5,693 nucleotides of DNA from Dehalococcoidia bacterium (lineage in GTDB: Bacteria; Chloroflexota; Dehalococcoidia; GIF9; UBA5629): positions 1 to 5,693 of the forward strand of contig JAQTLG010000126.1 of assembly GCA_028715025.1 (NCBI GenBank). The letters are read 5' to 3'. The notes below the pieces were generated by a model, which saw only the letters and a list, made by a program, of their open reading frames with translations, was not told where the DNA came from and made no database searches. Both the position numbers and the translations under genes were made by a program. This document shows positions 1 to 3,305 of the stretch, piece after piece. How positions within the stretch are numbered: the stretch's first letter is position 1; every line of letters begins with the position of its first letter.

Positions 1-2
1 TC

Positions 3-125
3 GTCAGGGTGCAGGGGGAGCTGTGGAAGGCATCCTGTCCCGATGGAGAGATGAAAGTCGGGGATGAAGTGATCATTACGGCCATCGACGGCCTCTCTTT
101 GACCGTCAGACGGAAACGCGCCTGA
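3..125 (+). CDS. NfeD-like protein, C-terminal fragment (5' end outside window)
   Basis: This is the last 40 codons of a plus-strand gene that enters from the left edge and stops at TGA 123-125. The visible tail begins VRVQGELWKA and ends with VGDEVIITAIDGLSLTVRR followed by KRA. The GE-W-A pattern, a short acidic stretch, G-(D/E)-V, then a hydrophobic strand and GL-L-V is characteristic of the C-terminal OB-fold (NfeD1b) domain of NfeD proteins. These are membrane proteins usually encoded beside stomatin/SPFH genes and linked to membrane quality control. Neither the partner nor the transmembrane part is visible, so full-length versus short NfeD cannot be decided. The gene converges on the molybdo-enzyme gene, with 12 bp between the two stop codons. 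Confidence 0.75.
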   Translation, partial: VRVQGELWKASCPDGEMKVGDEVIITAIDGLSLTVRRKRA

Positions 126-137
126 TCCCCGGGCCGG

Positions 138-812
138 TCACCTGTCAAAAAATGGCTTATCGAGATCGGCGTCGTTGGAGTAGCCGGCCCGCTCCCAGTA
201 GCCTTTATAGTTCGGATCGTCCGACAGCTCGATTTCGGTCACCCATTTGATCCACTTGTATCCCCATTTGTCTTCGGCTACCAGTTGAAAGGGGAATCCG
301 CGCTCGGGCGGCAGCTCCACACCGTTGATTTTGTAGGCCAGCATGATGTTTTTGTCCCTGATATATGCCAGAGGAAGCGAGGTGGTGTAACCGTCGTGTG
401 CGTGGAAGATGATGGTATTGGCCTCGGGCAGTATGCCTGCCGGATTGATGATGTCGCTCACCAGCAATCCCTCCCACAGGATCTTGACCGACCAGCCCTC
501 CACGCAATCCAGCGTGACCGGCTTGGTGTAGCTCTGGTGCTTGGACAGCGCTTCGGCATAAGTGTAAGCAAGCTGCTTCTCGACCAGGCCCGTGACCTTC
601 AGCCGGTAGGCGCCGATATCCACTTGCTGCGGGCCTTTGATCGAATTCTCGTGGAAATCTCCCAGGTCGGACAGACGTTCCCCCTGATACTCCTTGATCT
701 GCACGGCGGAGAGATCCCTGCCGCCGGAGGATGCGCTGCCCGCGCAGCCGGCCAGCAATGTGAGCAAAAGGGTGCTCCCGGCGGTAAGTGAAAAAAAACG
801 CCTGAATTGCAT
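138..812 (-). CDS. Tat-exported molybdopterin oxidoreductase lipoprotein (sulfite oxidase fold, MsrP-related)
   Basis: The preferred start is ATG 812-810 (224 aa), preceded by AGGGA at 8 nt. A GTG at 830 would add six residues and overlaps the upstream stop as GTGA, but it has no visible SD. The N-terminus carries twin arginines R4-R5 followed by F7 (RR-x-F, Tat-like), a hydrophobic stretch and the lipobox LAGC with Cys23. This predicts a folded, cofactor-loaded lipoprotein on the outer membrane face. The oxidoreductase molybdopterin domain covers about residues 55-195. LDCVEGWS places the likely Mo-ligand cysteine at Cys103; E. coli MsrP has the similar CVEAWS. AYKING, PPERGFPFQLV and WGYKWIKWV are further family motifs. 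The dimerisation domain of true sulfite oxidases is absent. The substrate is unknown; sulfoxide reduction is one option. It is the last gene of a run with a DOMON protein and a small cytochrome, its probable electron partners. Confidence 0.9.
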   Translation of the reverse strand: MQFRRFFSLTAGSTLLLTLLAGCAGSASSGGRDLSAVQIKEYQGERLSDLGDFHENSIKGPQQVDIGAYRLKVTGLVEKQLAYTYAEALSKHQSYTKPVTLDCVEGWSVKILWEGLLVSDIINPAGILPEANTIIFHAHDGYTTSLPLAYIRDKNIMLAYKINGVELPPERGFPFQLVAEDKWGYKWIKWVTEIELSDDPNYKGYWERAGYSNDADLDKPFFDR

Positions 813-820
813 AGTAATTA

Positions 821-825
821 TCCCT
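821..825 (-). promoter_or_regulatory. Ribosome binding site deciding the molybdo-enzyme start
   Basis: AGGGA on the minus strand lies 8 nt upstream of ATG 812 and within the 14-bp gap after the cytochrome stop codon. It favours that ATG over the in-frame GTG at 830, which overlaps the upstream stop. Confidence 0.55.
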
Positions 826-826
826 G

Positions 827-1069
827 TCACAACATGAAGTTGATGGCGAATACGGCATGGATCATGACCGATATCAGGAAGAGCAGCCAGAGGTAGCAGT
901 GGAATTTATAGAAAGTTAAATAGCCCTGGTTTTGCATCAAGCCGCGGGCTAACCTGGATCCCGGCAGGCAGCGGCAGCTGAAAAAGACCAGCAGCCCCAG
1001 CACGATGTTGCTGACCGCCAAAATAAGGATGATATCCCTGGCTGCCTGAGAGTGAAAAAACGCGTTCAT
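827..1069 (-). CDS. Small two-helix membrane protein, putative b-type cytochrome subunit
   Basis: This 80-residue protein starts at ATG 1069 with GGAG 6 nt upstream. I do not recognise a named family. It has two hydrophobic helices, about residues 12-31 and 53-79, joined by a basic loop with Cys32, Cys34 and several Arg. The second helix has His57 and His71, 14 residues apart. That is the spacing of heme-ligand histidines within one helix of bc1-type cytochrome b, where each His binds a different heme. A single copy offers only half of each ligand pair, so a homodimer or a partner helix would be needed. The gene lies 27 bp after a DOMON heme-protein gene and 14 bp before a molybdo-lipoprotein gene. 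That context supports a membrane electron-transfer role, perhaps from quinol, like MsrQ beside MsrP. Heme binding is inferred. A simple structural anchor subunit is the alternative. Confidence 0.8.
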   Translation of the reverse strand: MNAFFHSQAARDIILILAVSNIVLGLLVFFSCRCLPGSRLARGLMQNQGYLTFYKFHCYLWLLFLISVMIHAVFAINFML

Positions 1070-1096
1070 AATATGCTCCGGTACAGGTTAATCGCT

Positions 1097-1747
1097 TTAA
1101 AGGTCGATCTCTCCCGATCCGCGCGTCGTGTGTTTGAGTGTGAAAATCGGATCGCTGCCGTAGGCCCAGATAATTTTGTGGGTGCCTTTGCCCAGCACCT
1201 TGTCGAACCTGTCGCCGGTGTCCAGCTTGCGTTTGAATTCAATTGTCGTAAAGCCCCCTTCGGACTTTCCGGCCGAGGCCAGTATATCGTCACTTCCTCC
1301 CTGGTCGACATCCGGCAGATGCGGCCCGAACTGGCCCGCACTGTACTGGTCTGAGATGGTCAGTTTTCCGTCCTTAATGTAACCGATCACTATGTCGGCG
1401 TCTTTCATCTTCGATTCAGGATCGAATCCTATGGCCAGCCATCCCTGCGTTTCGGCCTTCACAGCAACGTACAGATTGGCTTCATCGGCCGTCCACCACA
1501 GCTCATAGCTGTCGAAGGACCTGCTGTTCCTGTATTCTCCTGCCGTGATCACTCCGTCTGCGGCCCAGTTAACGTTGTCGGAAACAGACGGCCCTTCCGG
1601 TTGAGTGCCGATGGGCGGCGGGGGCAGTGAAGACGGGAGTGCTGATTTGGCTTCAGGCCGGGAGGGCGCCTGGCAGGCGGCCGCCACCGAGATGGCAAGT
1701 GCCATCAAGGCAGTGACAACGATCCGCAGTGTATAACTTTTTGACAT
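1097..1747 (-). CDS. DOMON-domain lipoprotein, likely heme-b electron carrier
   Basis: A 216-residue protein from ATG 1747, with AGGT 6 nt upstream. Residues 1-24 form a lipoprotein signal peptide ending AAAC (Cys25). A proline-rich tether (about 37-53, with PPPP) follows. About residues 58-216 form a DOMON domain of the DOH/cellobiose-dehydrogenase cytochrome type. Supporting motifs are DGVITAGEY, ELWWTADEANLYVAV, GWLAIGFD, DADIVIGYIKDG, ISDQY, a GGSDDI segment and IIWAYG followed by LKH. In heme-b members of this fold a Met before the DAD-like strand and a His near the C-terminus ligate the iron. Met114 and His206 fit those places. The protein would sit on the outer membrane face and pass electrons between the small membrane cytochrome and the molybdo-enzyme encoded next. 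DOMON can also bind sugars, so heme binding is probable rather than shown. The gene follows the SOD reading frame after 45 bp. Confidence 0.87.
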   Translation of the reverse strand: MSKSYTLRIVVTALMALAISVAAACQAPSRPEAKSALPSSLPPPPIGTQPEGPSVSDNVNWAADGVITAGEYRNSRSFDSYELWWTADEANLYVAVKAETQGWLAIGFDPESKMKDADIVIGYIKDGKLTISDQYSAGQFGPHLPDVDQGGSDDILASAGKSEGGFTTIEFKRKLDTGDRFDKVLGKGTHKIIWAYGSDPIFTLKHTTRGSGEIDL

Positions 1748-1792
1748 AATGCTACCTGCCTTGTGCGATATTCTTGTATCCGGTGCAGCCGG

Positions 1793-2371
1793 TCAGCGCA
1801 GGCGCGCCTCGACGGTCTTCCAGTCGACGTTCTTGAGGAAGGCCTCGATATAGTCCGCCCGCTTGAGGCCGTAATCGGTCAGGAAGGCGTGTTCGAAGAC
1901 GTCCAGCACGAGCAGCGGTTGGCAGCCCGCCGGGTGGCCGGCGTCATGCTCGTTGATCCACTGATTGAACAGCCTGCCCCCGCTAACGTCCTGGTAGAGT
2001 ATGGTCCAGCCGATACCTCGCATGCTCGCCGTGCCCTTGAGGTCCTGCAGCCAGGCATCGTAGCTGCCGAAGCCGGCGGCCAGCAGCTTGCCCAGCTTGC
2101 CGTCCTGGTTGAGCCCGCCTTTGCCGCCCAGGTTTTCGAAGTAGTACTCGTGCAGGCGCATGCCGTTGAATTCCCACCCGAGCCTTCTCTTTAGCTCTGC
2201 ATATTCGGGTGTGGCGGCCTTGCCGTCCTTGAGCATGCCGGCCAGCGTGTCAAACAGCTTGTTGGTGTTGGCTACATAGCCTTTGTAGAGGGTGAAATGA
2301 TTGTTCAGCAGGGTGTCACTGAATCACTCTATACCCAACAGTTTCGTATAATCCTTTGGCTCGTATGCCAT
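1793..2371 (-). pseudogene. Fe/Mn superoxide dismutase interrupted by an in-frame TGA at codon 16
   Basis: From ATG 2371, after a strong GGAGG at 7 nt, the frame reads MAYEPKDYTKLLGIE, then TGA (2326-2324), then FSDTLLNNHFTLYKGYV, and is open to TGA 1795-1793. The whole frame is 192 codons plus stop, the usual SOD length. The metal ligands are intact: His25 (NNHF), His74 (MRLHEYYF), and Asp157 and His161 (LDVFEHAF). His142 (NEHD) seems to sit where Mn enzymes have a Gln. The enzyme would dismute superoxide. TGA stands where related SODs have Gly (G-F-S-D), so one G-to-T change of GGA explains it. The frame is the same on both sides. The first downstream ATG (2236) would lose residues 1-45, including His25, and has no evident SD. 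It is either a fresh nonsense mutation, a sequence error or a readthrough case. The ferritin-like gene ends 18 bp upstream. Confidence 0.9.
2324..2326 (-). other. Premature in-frame TGA codon in the SOD gene
   Basis: TCA on the plus strand is read as TGA, codon 16 of the SOD frame, between GAG (Glu15) and TTC (Phe17). Five other genes here end in TGA and no other gene has an internal one. A reassigned code is therefore unlikely. Confidence 0.93.
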
Positions 2372-2378
2372 AACATAG

Positions 2379-2383
2379 CCTCC
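2379..2383 (-). promoter_or_regulatory. Strong ribosome binding site of the SOD gene
   Basis: GGAGG sits 7 nt before ATG 2371. It fixes the true SOD start upstream of the premature TGA. An ATG at 2376 also lies nearby but is out of frame. Confidence 0.75.
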
Positions 2384-2389
2384 TTATTA

Positions 2390-3223
2390 TTAGAGCGTCT
2401 TTTTAAGGTCGTTGAATACCTTGACATGGTAGAGCTCATGGTCTCGGATCCTGGTCAGCAGCTTCTTGACCTTTTTATCGTCGATCTCTTTGGCCGCCTT
2501 GTCGTATGCGGCCGCGACCTGTTTCTCGATCTTTATATCGGCATCCAGCATTTTAGGCGCCTTTTTAGAGCTGTCGATTTTCGTGTGTTCGATATGAGGA
2601 TGCCCGCCCCGGCTGACCATTTTCTCCGCCAGCCATCCCAGGTGCTGCATCTCGTTGATGGCCTGGTCCTGCATCTCCTTGCGCATCTCCTCGTTGGGCG
2701 CGAGGTATGAATGCAGCAGGTACTGGATGACCACGGTGTACTCGTGCTCTATGCCCCAGTCGAGAACGCGGGTGACCCTGTCGTTGCGCACGCCGCGCAG
2801 GTCCTTCATCTTCTCATCGGCTGCCTCTTTGGCGAAGCCCACGAAGTCGCCGTGGTGCGACATCTCGTCTGAGAGGATACGCTCCAGCAGCCTCTTGATT
2901 TTTGCGTCCTTAATGAGACTGATGTGGTCGCGGTACATTTTAATAGCGTCTTCCTCGGCCAGCACGTCGTTTTTCATCCAGGCAGTCACGGTCTTGCCCC
3001 CCTGGCGCATCTTGCCCCGCGTGAAGCTGGGCGTGCCTCCCAGTTCCGTCACCGTCTCGGCCAGCCAGTCAAGGTGGCGCATCTCCTCGCGGGCTATGGC
3101 TTCGATTTCGCAGGCCAGTTCGCCTTCACCCATGGCATAGCCGTGGGCCAGGTACTGGATGATGGCGGCGTGTTCCCCCTCCAGGTCCTTGTTGAGCAAT
3201 TCCACGATCTCAGAATTTTTCAA
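2390..3223 (-). CDS. Tandem-domain diiron ferritin-like protein (bacterioferritin/rubrerythrin superfamily)
   Basis: The likely start is TTG 3223 (277 aa), because the GGAGGTG Shine-Dalgarno overlaps the alternative GTG at 3229. Positions below count from that GTG (279 aa). Two homologous four-helix diiron domains lie in tandem, about 143 residues apart. Domain 1 has Glu19, Glu49-x-x-His52 (EEMRH), Glu92 and Glu122-x-x-His125 (DEMSHH). Domain 2 has Glu163, Glu193-x-x-His196 (NEMQH), Glu235 and Glu265-x-x-His268 (HELYH). Both sites therefore look complete. (I/V)IQYL, LAE and GG(T/H)P recur in each copy. No signal peptide and no rubredoxin CxxC are present, so it is cytoplasmic and not a classical rubrerythrin. 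The likely role is iron oxidation and storage, or peroxide consumption. It begins a close-packed run with SOD 18 bp downstream, which supports an oxidative-stress and iron role. Confidence 0.88.
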   Translation of the reverse strand: MKNSEIVELLNKDLEGEHAAIIQYLAHGYAMGEGELACEIEAIAREEMRHLDWLAETVTELGGTPSFTRGKMRQGGKTVTAWMKNDVLAEEDAIKMYRDHISLIKDAKIKRLLERILSDEMSHHGDFVGFAKEAADEKMKDLRGVRNDRVTRVLDWGIEHEYTVVIQYLLHSYLAPNEEMRKEMQDQAINEMQHLGWLAEKMVSRGGHPHIEHTKIDSSKKAPKMLDADIKIEKQVAAAYDKAAKEIDDKKVKKLLTRIRDHELYHVKVFNDLKKTL

Positions 3224-3226
3224 ATC

Positions 3227-3233
3227 CACCTCC
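3227..3233 (-). promoter_or_regulatory. Ribosome binding site that decides the ferritin start codon
   Basis: GGAGGTG matches the anti-Shine-Dalgarno consensus. Its last three bases are the in-frame GTG at 3229, which therefore has no spacing. TTG at 3223 lies 5 nt after GGAGG and is the better start. Confidence 0.6.
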
Positions 3234-3241
3234 GTTTATGT

Positions 3242-3270
3242 ACATGCGTCAACGAACTATGGACGCATGT
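3242..3270. promoter_or_regulatory. Perfect 9-bp inverted repeat between copA and the ferritin operon
   Basis: The arms ACATGCGTC (3242-3250) and GACGCATGT (3262-3270) are exact reverse complements separated by 11 bp. Their centres are 20 bp apart, about two helical turns, as for a dimeric DNA-binding regulator. The repeat ends 18 bp before the TTG start. On the minus strand a possible extended -10 (TGG then TAACAT) overlaps its upstream arm, but no good -35 at standard spacing is visible. As RNA it could form a hairpin just before the ribosome site. There is no T-run after it in the minus direction, so an intrinsic terminator for copA is unlikely. The bound factor is unknown. Confidence 0.5.
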
Positions 3271-3305
3271 TACCAGTATTTTATTGACTCAAGATGTGAC
3301 GTAAG

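Noticed and set aside
285..791. Plus-strand open frame of 168 codons
   Set aside because: It is antisense to the molybdo-enzyme, whose motifs are clear, and it shows no family motif. Other plus-strand frames at 1052-1354, 1763-2194, 2297-2710, 2655-3304 and 3429-5543 are rejected on the same ground.
205..858. Second minus-strand open frame overlapping the molybdo-enzyme
   Set aside because: Its protein is Arg/His-rich out-of-frame translation with no domain, while the overlapping frame carries a signal peptide and molybdopterin motifs.
1793..2236. SOD starting at the internal ATG as a normal short gene
   Set aside because: This start lacks an SD and would omit His25, an essential metal ligand. 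The real start is ATG 2371, with GGAGG, upstream of the TGA.
2324..2326. Selenocysteine codon or UGA=Gly genetic code
   Set aside because: The site is a structural Gly rather than a catalytic Cys, no convincing SECIS is seen, and TGA ends five other genes here while no other gene contains it internally.
3242..3270. Intrinsic terminator after copA
   Set aside because: The stem is followed on the minus strand by ACATAAACGGAGG without a T-run. The plus side is T-rich, but no plus-strand gene ends there.
3284..3289. TTGACT as a plus-strand -35 box
   Set aside because: No matching -10 precedes any plus-strand gene, and the region to the right is the copA coding sequence on the other strand.
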